From Tubulanus polymorphus (taxonomy: Eukaryota > Nemertea > Palaeonemertea > Tubulaniformes > Tubulanidae), in NCBI RefSeq assembly GCF_964204645.1, contig NC_134029.1:20664450-20728449 (forward strand): DNA of 64,000 nt, in the 5' to 3' direction. Below are positions 11,101-20,983 of the stretch, one piece after another. A model generated the notes under the pieces. The model saw only the letters and a list, made by a program, of their open reading frames with translations, was not told the DNA's origin and searched no databases. Position numbers and translations under genes: made by a program. Each line of letters opens with the position of its first letter. The first letter of the stretch is position 1.

Positions 11101-12731
11101 TCGTTAAAATCGGAAATCGTCGAATTCTTCTAGAAAGATTCATACATTGTATTGTGGTTGCTCAACTATGCGCATCAAGAGCATGTGAAACATATTTGTT
11201 TATTTCAAATTTTCAATTTTTAAATGTGTATATTATCATTTCAGTCATGCTCAGTGTAACTACCACCGCAATTTTGTTCAGCATGAATTCAATTTTGCCA
11301 GAAATATTCACTAGCGATCAGTAAGTGTAAACTGAGGTCTCTAACCGCAGTAAGATATAGATTCGTTGGTTTTGTGTAATGCATGTTACAATTTTGCGAA
11401 ATTCTCTGATATATCTACATTTTCCCGATAGATTATTACGAATCGAATTTCTCAATCTTTTATCAGGGAAGTGATAGAATTATCGTCATGGTTATTGAAG
11501 TTAGTGGCCGCTTATCAGTTCATTAATTGCTTCGGTGTAAGTAAATGTACTCCAGATTATTTATCTTTTGGCAGAATATTTGTGAGCCCTACCGTGTTCT
11601 GTTTTTAGATAACACGCACCTGCACTGAATTTGTTTGTCAAATTGTTTATCAAATCGAGAAGGATAAATACAATCATTGCCGACAAGACTTTCTATAGTG
11701 CTTGTTAGAAAATTCTATCTCAATGCACATTTTAAAGCGGCTGTTTCGAGCCATGCTGACTTTTTTCCACTAAGAAAAATATGAAAACAGATTTAATAGC
11801 GAGAAAACAAATTTTGCAGCGAGAAAACAAAAATTACCGCGAGAAATTAAATCTTTTAGCGCGAGAAAACAGATGATTAAATTGTGTTTAAAAAAACTCA
11901 TTGCAATTACTTTACAGATTGTTTATTCTGGAATATTGCGAGGATGCGGATGGCAGAACGTGGGCGCCGTTACTTTCTTTGTTTCATTCTACTGCATATC
12001 ATTTCCCATAGGAATTCCGTTAATGGTACTTACGCCATTAAGAGTGAGCGGTATGTCCGTCATAGGCCTTTAACAAACCTACCTATCTGAAATTCGGAAG
12101 AAAAATGGTGGGCGGTATAAAGACGGATTATCCTGTAATTTACGAATGAATATTTTCAGGTTATTGGTACGGCCAGATTGTCGGTGAAAGTGTTTGTTCC
12201 GCACTATTTCTATTTCTGGTGTTCAGAATGAACTGGGAAAAAGAGTCTGAAAAGGTATTTTCCGAAGAATAATTCGCCCGTATTACATATTGATTGATCG
12301 GCTTTTTGAATCAATAGGCCTAATTGATTTAAAGCTTATAGATACCAATATCTTTCTATTTCAGACATCCAAACGAATTCAAATCGAAGCAGCGACGAAA
12401 GAAGATGGAAACGGAGACGAAGAGAGCACGCGTAGGTTACGTAAATTCAAAGGCGATCCTATTTTAGATTGCCCATGCTTCCAAATTAAGCCTAGACGAT
12501 TGTTCCGATAATTCTGTTATCTATTTCGATTCTACAGCTTTACTCGGTGGTGACAAATCTGCTACGTTAACGAGCGGAATACTGTGCAAAAGACTCGTGT
12601 TCGTGCTCGTGGCATCGTCCGTCATGGTTGCTGGGAGTTTGACCAAAATCCTTCTGCCCGAACCGGCGAACTTTTATCCATGTTCCGGTAATTCGACCAT
12701 CATCATGAACTGTACTTCGAACATGATGTAA
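8125..12731 (+). CDS. MATE-family multidrug and toxin extrusion transporter (SLC47-like)
   Basis: Proton-coupled exporter of organic cations in the plasma membrane. Exons: 8125-8338, 8485-8570, 8711-8812, 8924-8992, 9132-9180, 9284-9383, 9489-9531, 9702-9844, 10166-10263, 10403-10516, 10645-10712, 10973-11081, 11245-11320, 11467-11536, 11918-12050, 12160-12254, 12365-12431, 12538-12731 (609 aa; animal MATEs are about 550-620). Family signatures in order: FCGHLGTTDLAALGLA, GLASACDTLFSQTYGSGN, the TM7 segment LEWSAFEISIF with two glutamates matching those needed for transport in SLC47A1, GQSIIYQIA, VRVGQHLGAGN, and GILRGCGWQNVGA before the C-terminal helices. A hydrophilic ~80-residue N-terminus precedes TM1. 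The last exon encodes an extra hydrophobic helix (LVFVLVASSVMVAG) and a tail with two possible N-glycosylation sites. The donor of the penultimate exon could instead be 12440/12441, adding three codons. Confidence 0.94.
11790..11878 (+). repeat. Short degenerate tandem repeat (GCGAGAAAACAAAT-like)
   Basis: About four imperfect copies of AGCGAGAAAACAAATTTTGC in the MATE intron ahead of the exon starting at 11918. Copies are spaced roughly 22-26 bp. Confidence 0.55.
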
Positions 12732-13897
12732 GGCGCTCTTTTACCTGACACTCAGACCGGTGTTCTGGATTTTCCGCCCTATTTTACTTTTACAAGATCC
12801 ATTAAAATATCAGCTATATCTCATGTCGGTGATGGTATTTTTTCGTTTTGTGTACGTACCGTATTAATGATATTTATGAGTTGTAAGTTTAGAAATGTAT
12901 AAGTTTACTTGAAAAATTCATCACCTATTACGATTTATGATTCAACATAAACTTTGCGACATATCATAAACGCCCATCGTCTACTTATACAAAATGTATA
13001 AATGTATAAATTTCTATGCGCTGTGTTCATTTGTTTTCAATAAAATGGTTGTTATTTTTCAAATGCCTGTTTCATCAGAGTTGCTTCTAAAAGTTTTAGA
13101 GTCAGCTCTAGAGAGGCCGTAAACCGGGGCCGTAAACGAAAGGAGCTAGGAATCTTAAACGAGTCCGTAATTCGAAATGATGGGAGATATTTGCAGCGAG
13201 CTAATCAAAAGCTATTCGCACGCCGCCGGGGCTAGCCCACGGTTTAGCGGATGAACTAATGCACCGCGGCACGAGGGCCCTGACACAAAAAGTTTGACCG
13301 GCCAAATCCTATAGAAATGCTAGGACACTGGAGTCAAACACAGCTGTGTCAGGCTCGGGCCCTGTGCACCGGGGTAGCTCCGAGTAGTTCAAAACGATAC
13401 CTTATCGATTATCGAAAAGAGTTTTCAACGGTTCAAATTTATTTAGTTCAAGTTCAAATTTATTTCACGGAAAGCACAGACAGGCCGCACAGAGATAAAG
13501 AAAAACAGAGAATAAATTTACAATTTTCAAAACAAGCACAATTATAGAAAGAGAGAGAAGCAAACTGCCGCTGTCGCTGTCGCAATGCAAAATTTTCGTA
13601 AATTTCAGGAGAGTTTATATGAGTGCTAGAAAGTTCAGCGGGAATGAGCAATTATAACAATTAGGGTTATTACATTGATGGATATCATTGTAGGCGTCCT
13701 CGCTTGCCAGGGTCTGATTATCTCAATTAAACCCTGGCGAGCGAGGATGCGGTAAATCCGCGAGCGTACGGTGCTGCCACTAAGTTTAGGTTAATAAGGA
13801 TCTACTAATAAGCTTCTCGAAGGTCGTCGGTCTGCCTGACAGCGAAATACCAAATCACAAATTAAATTGCATCGATTGATCAATCGATCTGATCGAG
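12732..13897. other. Intergenic region, MATE to XPA
   Basis: Starts with the MATE 3' UTR (an AATAAA lies at about 13039). A GC-richer block at about 13090-13380 carries GCACGAGGGCCCTGACAC and, inverted, GTGTCAGGCTCGGGCCCTG, which looks like a decayed small transposon. The hairpin at 13694-13750 and the XPA promoter follow. No gene recognised. Confidence 0.45.
13694..13750. repeat. 20-bp-stem hairpin upstream of XPA
   Basis: Left arm GCGTCCTCGCTTGCCAGGGT (13694-13713) pairs with right arm ACCCTGGCGAGCGAGGATGC (13731-13750). Eighteen of 20 positions are Watson-Crick and two could be G-U pairs in RNA; the loop is 17 nt. It lies about 150 bp before the XPA start codon and could fold in the 5' UTR or be a small MITE-like remnant. 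Confidence 0.75.
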
Positions 13898-16089
13898 ATG
13901 GAAAAAGAGACACCTACTGAAGAACAGCCACTTACCGCTTCACAGAGAGCTAGAATAGAACGAAACCGACAGAAAGCACTGCTTCTGAGACAGGCTAGAA
14001 TAGCCAGTGAACCGTATCCTAAATCTAAACCAACAACAGCAGCAGGGCCAGGAGGAACAAAATCAACCGGCAGACAAACGAATAAAGTCGTAGATACTGG
14101 TGGTGGATTCCTGTTAGAGGAAGATGACGATGAAGATGCCAATTCTGAACCTGTGAAAATTGTGCATCCAGCAGGTACAGTATGTTTTGTCGCTTCGACA
14201 TAATAGACAATCAATCAGTCTTTACTATATTTAGTGATGATCTAGAATAACGTGAAGACCTACTGTAACCTGTCTGTGGTTTAGTTTCACAATCGTTGGC
14301 TCAGTAGTAAGCTACCTATGGGGATTCTATATTGGATTATTTGCATTTAGCCTATCTATTCGATTATCATTTTGTCATGCTGTATTGTGTGACATCACCT
14401 CTTAGCCTGGCACCTTGCAGTAAGGACAATATGCAACATCCATCCAGATGAATATGTTAGGAATCCCACAATTATTGCAATTAATTAACTTAATCATCTT
14501 TTGAATTTCATTCCAGCTCCTTTGATTGATCCGTCTGAATTGCTGTGCGAAGATTGTGGTTTGGCGTTTATTGAATCGCATCTCAATAATCACTTTGACG
14601 TTGATGTTTGCGATAAGTGCAAGTAAGTGTCCCCAACACTCATACTAACAAAATCACAGAAACCGGTTCTACAGTTCTGAGTTAATGCTTAATTCACAAT
14701 TGTGGAATAACGGGTTCACCATTTTCTAGAATTTTTAGGATGGATTACTTTGTGCAAAAGCCTCTCTGGATATTATAAGGATATCATAATTATTATCATA
14801 TTAGTACAATACAGAAAAAAAGATTAAAACCTCAAATATTCTTTTTTAGGGAAGAAAATGAGCATGACATGATTACAAAAACAGAGGCTAAAACAAAATA
14901 TTTACTGAAAGATGTAGATTTCGACACGAGAGAACCGCCTCTGAAGTTTATACTGAGAAAGAACCCTCGCGATCAACGATGGGGAAACATGAAATTATAT
15001 TTAGAATCTCAGGTAGAAAATCTTAACCAGTGACCGCTTCGGAAATTACTGCAAATCCTAAGACGAATTTATCGCTACGCACCCAATTTTCTTTCTCTAG
15101 AGTATTACCACGCCCTAAAGCGTGGTTAAAGCTCATGGATATAAGTGCTGAAAACCATATTTGAAACTAGTACATTTGTCGATTAATTTGCATTAAAGGT
15201 TAAATTCGCGCCCCCCAATCTTTTAGTAGTAGTCTGTCAACTCATTGTATGTAATATTAGGTAAAAGCCAGAGCAATTGAGGTTTGGGGAGATATGGAGA
15301 TGATAGAGGATGAAAAAGAAAAAAGATTGGAAAAACGCGAGGAAACGAAACAAAAGAAATACGATAAAAAAATAAAAGGTACGTCCCCTTATATTTGTGC
15401 ATATGCAATGGCCACCAAGCTGGTCATGATCGTGTGAATGTATGCGAGCATTCTTTATGTGGTACGACACTCGTAGTTTCATCAAGGTCCCTACGACTTC
15501 TTGATTCCTTAAAAAGAGAAAATGATTTCAAAGGTGCTTGAAGTGCTTTTAATTCGAACAAAATGCCCAAAACTCCTTCAATTTTGAGAAATAGGCAATT
15601 AGAAATTTTTGTAGACTACCCTTTAATTGATTGAGTTGGGGACCTGGATTTCTTTTTCATCCATTTAGTTATCGAATTAGAAACCAAGTTTAGTAGTGTC
15701 AACGATATAAATTTTGCTTATAAAATCATTGAATTGATGGTTAACTGAGATAAACAGTACCGATTTAGCAGTCTACAGAGATTGGGATATACAAGTGATG
15801 CAGGCGCTTCCTCAAAATTGGAAAAATGTCTCCTTACATATCCAGGAATGACTGTTCTGTGGGGACTGTTTGAACACCCGGTTATTATCATAGAAATCAA
15901 GCAATAGTTACTTTTCATCTCGCCATTTTTGTTGCAGATCTAAGGAGGCAAGTGCGCGGTAGTTTATGGAAGAAAGAATCGACCGTACACGAGCACGAGT
16001 ACGGAACTGAAACTTACGACGAAGAAGAAGATATTTACAGAAAGAAATGTTTAACGTGCGATCATACTTTGGAGTACGAGAAAATGTGA
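13898..16089 (+). CDS. XPA: DNA repair protein XPA
   Basis: Scaffold and damage-verification protein of nucleotide excision repair, working in the nucleus with RPA, TFIIH and ERCC1-XPF. Exons: 13898-14174, 14517-14622, 14850-15012, 15261-15378, 15938-16089 (271 aa; human 273). Visible parts in order: N-terminal basic helix [17 protein letters not shown] (RPA32-binding region of the family); [13 protein letters not shown], containing the GGGF core that binds ERCC1; C4 zinc finger [17 protein letters not shown] then DVCDKC; the DNA-binding core ([27 protein letters not shown]); a long Lys/Glu helix; and the C-terminal TFIIH-contact region with [13 protein letters not shown]. The start is the first ATG in frame with this conserved N-terminus. 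It appears complete and intact. Confidence 0.96.
15486..15867 (+). mobile_element. MITE-like repeat in XPA intron (GGTCCCTAC ends)
   Basis: About 380 bp, starting GGTCCCTACGACTTC and ending CTGTGGGGAC. It contains TTTCAAAGGTGCTTGA and CTCCTTCAATTTTGAG, and aligns with 21191-21617 in ATG13. The ends are short inverted repeats (GGTCCCTAC / GTAGGGAC in the better copy). No coding capacity. A 5' end fragment (GGGGCCCTACGACTCCCTG) also lies at about 4494-4520. Confidence 0.65.
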
Positions 16090-16794
16090 TACTGACTCTC
16101 CTTTGACAAGGGTATACGTTCTCCAAGTTTAAACTGTGAAAGGAACATATAGACATAAGACTCAAAAATGTGTAAATCTTGAAGCGGGTTTCATTCGAAT
16201 ATTGTTGTATATAGTGATGTATACTTGTCTGATATATGTTTTTATGAATATAAGATATTGAGAATTTTTGATAAAATTTTCGTCCGCATTTTTAGTGATT
16301 AGGCAAGTCATTGGTGATTTCTGATTAAATTGTTCTTCTTCATGATCTGAGGGAAATCACTCAGTGAAATTGACTTGTCATATATTGTGATAAAGATGGT
16401 TCACAGTTTATTAACGTTTCATCGACGTTGAAAAATATAAATGAAGCACAAATAATTTATAATAAAAGACAAGGTTAAGGTTATAAGAATACGACCCTGA
16501 GCCTAATAAAATACCTTCAACTGTTATGTAAGTTATACCAGATTAATTTTGATGCCCTGGCAACGATATATCAATTAAAATCATTATTTAAAGGGTTTCC
16601 ATACTTTCGCTTAGATATACAAGTACACCGATGTAATTCGGTGATAACCCACCCTGGCAAGAAAAGGCTCGTAATCTTGAGTTGTTCCAGTTCACAAAAG
16701 ATATCGAATTTTCCCAATGCCATTCGTAATACCCTGAACTTCTAATCCCTGAATAATGATATTATTCATCAAACGGTACTATTTTGCACTAGAT
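16090..16794. other. Convergent intergenic region, XPA and GST-like gene
   Basis: Holds the XPA 3' UTR (AATAAA at 16461-16466) and, from the other side, the end of the GST-like transcript. AT-rich with no open frame or repeat of note. Confidence 0.5.
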
Positions 16795-19700
16795 CTAATC
16801 CTCGTGACCAGTTTGGATCTGGTCTTCATCCTCTTCACTTTCCGAAGCCGAATCGAGATTTGATCTGCGTACGACGATCGAATTTACCATATTCATTAAG
16901 AGTATTTCCTGAGAGTCAATCGTCAGAGCGCTCGTCATTTCGGTATACATGAATCTATCTAACGCGGTTTGTATATCGCAAGCAATCGCGTTGAACACGT
17001 CCGATATACGTCTGATGTCGTTCATCCAACGAGCGATTTTCGCGTACTTTTGAGCCGATATTTTCATCCCGACGTAAGGCATGAACAACAGGCTAACATA
17101 CAATAACAGATCTGCCATTGATAACTCTTCACCGAGAATATAACGTTTATTCTACAATAGAAATTTTTATTCAGATGAAGTGACATACCCGGTGCCCTGA
17201 ATATTTTGTATATTTTGGAAATTTGCCACTCAAATGTAGATTCCCTTAGATTAAAGGGGTTTTTCAAATAACGTGGAAGCTTCGATTAATGTAGATCACC
17301 AGCTAATGCTCCCCCGAAATATTTGTGAAGTTTCCACTGTTTCATTTTTAAAATCATGTTCAAAAACCTCTGATTTCAAAAAATTGTACAATTAATTTCA
17401 ATTTGCTTCTATAATGTTTAATATTTAGTCTAATGTAAAGTCCAATGATTATGTTTTTTATAGAGATGTGCTTTATAAGCAAATAAATTATCATTATTAT
17501 AATACTAATGATGAACGTACCTTCAATGAGGTATTCAGATATGCAAAACTTTCGTGAAACCTTTTCTGAGATCGTATTTTGAGTTGCTCTTTGAATTTTT
17601 GGCTAGTCAGTAGGTTACTATAGTCATCGACGTAGTGCTTCCAGTCCGGATCGTTTTCATAATCGACGCTGAAATCGTATACACAACACACACGATGTAT
17701 AGAGACTTGAACTGATACAGCGTATTGCGGTAATGATTTCAACAATACCTACCGATTCATAAAACATTTCATGATAACTGGGAATTTACTTTGATAATTC
17801 ACGTCGCTTCTCAGGCTTAACAAATCATCGATGTTCTCTTTATTGTATCTGCAGTGAAATTGCGAATCAGTTAAAAAGATGAAAATTCTATTATCACGAA
17901 TGCAAATTAAACGAATAAGCATTCGACTGTGCACTGACCTGTCATGTAAGTAGGCCGAGTACAAGTCCATTTCATACACGGGATGCATATCATGTTGATG
18001 TAATGCTAAATCCCACGTCTGCCAACATCGACATTCAGTTTTCAATGACGAATCTTCAGGAATCAACGCTAAAAATATCAACAGACAGAATACAATAAAT
18101 ATTCTAGAATTAATTACTTCATGATTCAGTTTTCGCTATAATTTCCTGAGTACCTCCGTTGTGCGTAGATATAGCGTCGATGTATTCGACAATAGCTCGT
18201 ATTCCCGTAATCAATCTGTCTCCGTGTTGCAGACGGATTATTCCGTCCGAACCAGCAGGACGCCCGAACAACTCTAAATTATCACACATTATACATTTAT
18301 ACTCCAGATTCTGTAAATATCGATATGAAGCGACGAACAATAAGAAATTTGAACAATTCAATGAAATCCTGATTTTGACAAAAGAGATGTAATTCACCTT
18401 ATAAGAAAGCAGGAGTTTGATTTGCCAGCATTCCGCCGACATCGAGTAATGGAACAAAATTATATCTTCTTTCGATAGCCGTTTGACTGGTGGTTCTGCG
18501 GGTATACTTCTCTCGGGCCACTGAGAAACAACTCTGCGACAGATACGAGCTTGCGTTCAGGAAAAAGTACAATTGATTTGAATTTAAGAAATTATCATCG
18601 AACTAACTTACCTGTCTGCGACATTTTGGCCATTTACTCTCGCGAATTTATGTCCTGTTCTCCAGTTGCCAATTCGCTCGACCAGAGCTGTCACCCATGG
18701 TAAGAATTTGATGAATATCTGCCAACCAAGCGGCAAACTAGCGGCTACGCATTCTATGTCAGCTATGTGTTTCAACCAATGATACACGTTAGGAAAGTTA
18801 TCCACGGATATAGGTAAACCTATCCATTCGTACATTACTACCCAACTGTAAACGCTTATATCCGCTATTGAAAATGTTTCACCGACCTAAAATTTGAAGA
18901 CAGATTTGTAGAACTAAAATACAATTCTTTTCTTTAAAAGGCAATGAATACATAGTACATGTACATATGAGTGCTAGGCATAACGTACCAAATATTTTCT
19001 ATTGTTCAATGCTTTTTCAACTATCATCAGATTAAAATACAAGTTTTCAGCGTGTGCCACCATTTCTTCAGGGCTACTAAGCCTTCCATCATAGGCTCTG
19101 TTACATAAAGATTAAAACAAACCGTAGAAACAATTTTTTTCATTTACGCATACATCATGGTTACGGTGTCACAGATCAAATTTCTATATTCTCATATTCG
19201 CAAATTTTCTTTATGAATACTTACTTGATAAACTTTCTTTTGACAGGACCATCGTTTGCCGACAAATAATACGCCTTCTTCGAATGTTGCGCGCGAACGA
19301 ACAGCACAAATGTATTTTGATAGGAGAAATGTTGAAAATCCTGAAATCGAAACGTTCTTCTTTACGCATTCCATATAGAGAAATCTAACTGGAGAAAAAT
19401 CCTTAAATTGAGGCAATCGCATTATGTGGAAAATTTGAAACATGCTTTGAATTTACGAATATCAAACGTACGAGACCGATTCCAAGCTGCCAATCGATCC
19501 AACTTCTAGCTTGAGTGCGCTCGAACAGATCGCGAGGAAATAAGTTTTCACCCGGTATTTCCGTATCTAAATACTCGTTGATAACGCTAGATTCATATAT
19601 GACGCTGTCTTCTAAACACTGTAACAGTGAAATTTAAATTGTTTATCAAGTTGCTCAAAGCAGTCAATGATTATATGTAGACTATTTCGCTGCATTATTG

Positions 19701-20201
19701 TAATTACTTACTGGAATGTTTTTGATGGTTAATGCTGGAATTTTCTGATTCGGACAGAGTTTCTTGTAATGAATACTGTTCTGTTCACATTTTAAGAGAT
19801 CTACTGATATCTAGAAAACACAATAGGACGAACTGCTGAGTCAAAACATTCACCGGGAAATGAAAGTTGTGGGTAAATCTCTCCAGTGACTCGGGGACGG
19901 ATTCATTCACTTACATTTCTCCATCGCATCCCTTTTTGTATCATCACTATTCTGACTTGACGGCAAGCTGGACTTGTTGTCGTATCGAATAGAGTTATTC
20001 CATTCTTGACTTCAAATTTCCTACAAATGACAGTTCAGTTCAAGTAACACTTGTCAAAATCCCAATAGGCAAGGTTGCGATTGATATTTGTTATTCTTTT
20101 CATTTTCATGTCATGCGGTAGGCATACCTTTTCAGCTGCTCATCTTTTGAGCTGCGGAATTTGCCAATAATCGAGGAAAAGAACGATATAATTAGACCCA
20201 T
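16795..20201 (-). CDS. Tandem double-GST-fold protein
   Basis: Thirteen exons, from the 5' end: 20201-20128, 20020-19915, 19810-19712, 19618-19472, 19340-19225, 19097-18989, 18886-18612, 18533-18398, 18310-18154, 18068-17939, 17848-17753, 17668-17521, 17151-16795 (649 aa; classical GSTs are about 220). Unit 1: thioredoxin-like fold (TLFDTTTSPACRQVRIVMIQ, NQKIPALTI, LEDSVIYESSVINEYLD) then a helical domain ending NRKYLVGETFSIADISVYSW. Unit 2 repeats the plan: IILFHYSMSAECWQIKLLLS, DGIIRLQHGDRLITGIRAIVEYI, a long helical part and RYILGEELSMADLLLYV. The ExxSxAD pattern near the end of each unit is the N-capping box of GST C-terminal domains. A hydrophobic start (MGLIISFFSSIIG) could be an anchor, and the tail is acidic. 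Unit 2 lacks the usual IPAL/VP cis-proline segment, so it may not bind glutathione. Specific orthology not recognised. Confidence 0.85.
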
Positions 20202-20983
20202 ATTTTCGATCCCTGAAATGAAAAAAAGGTTGAAACTGTTTATTTTGATAATTAGCATTACTAATTCAGAAAATAGAATACACTGTATTCTACTTTGATT
20301 TGATAAATTTAGAAATATTTTCATCACTGATTTAAAAGCTTATTACCAGATGTGTCAAATCAAACCGATAACGTTCATATTGCTTTCCGCATAGCCCATT
20401 ATTTAGACAGTAGCGGCCACTGAACTATCCATTGCCCAACTGACCCGGAAATAAAATCCTGGGAAAACCACACTTCTAAAGCACCCGAACCACGGTGCGC
20501 GAGTGACTAAGAGCGCCGTGTTGAGCGGGTAATGAATCAAAATGGTGGCCGAGAATTCGTGATGTGTGGACAGCTTCAAATGTTTTGTAGCCGTGTACCG
20601 TACTGATCACCAGTAAAATGAAACAGTAGATTTTTGTAAGTGAAGTTTCAGAGCAGACATTGAAGTAATTTCTTAGATTCTGCTTTTTACTGTTCGTGAA
20701 TGGTTTTGGCTAAAGTTGTGTATAGATTGATGACTACTACTGACTACTGATATCTGTCAATTTGCCAGATTTGACAAACAGCTCATGATGACCTCTGATT
20801 TAAAATTCTAAGTCAGTACCCGCTTAAATCTTGGCCCGTCAAACAGCAGAATTTCGGAAGAGTCACCTCAAACCACCAGTTTTAACGATTTAAGCTAATC
20901 GAAATTTGTTTTTGTAGGTGTTTGTTTATTTGTGTACCACCAAATTAGGCTAGGCCTATTCAGAAGTCACATCGAAACCAATT
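20202..20983. promoter_or_regulatory. Bidirectional promoter region, GST-like / ATG13
   Basis: The two start codons are 782 bp apart and the genes point away from each other. AAAATGGTGGCC at 20539-20550 is one base off the YY1-type AANATGGCGGC core common in housekeeping promoters. A possible donor-acceptor pair before the ATG13 start (acceptor-like TTTTTGTAG near 20917) suggests a noncoding first exon. Inference from position and motif only. Confidence 0.5.
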
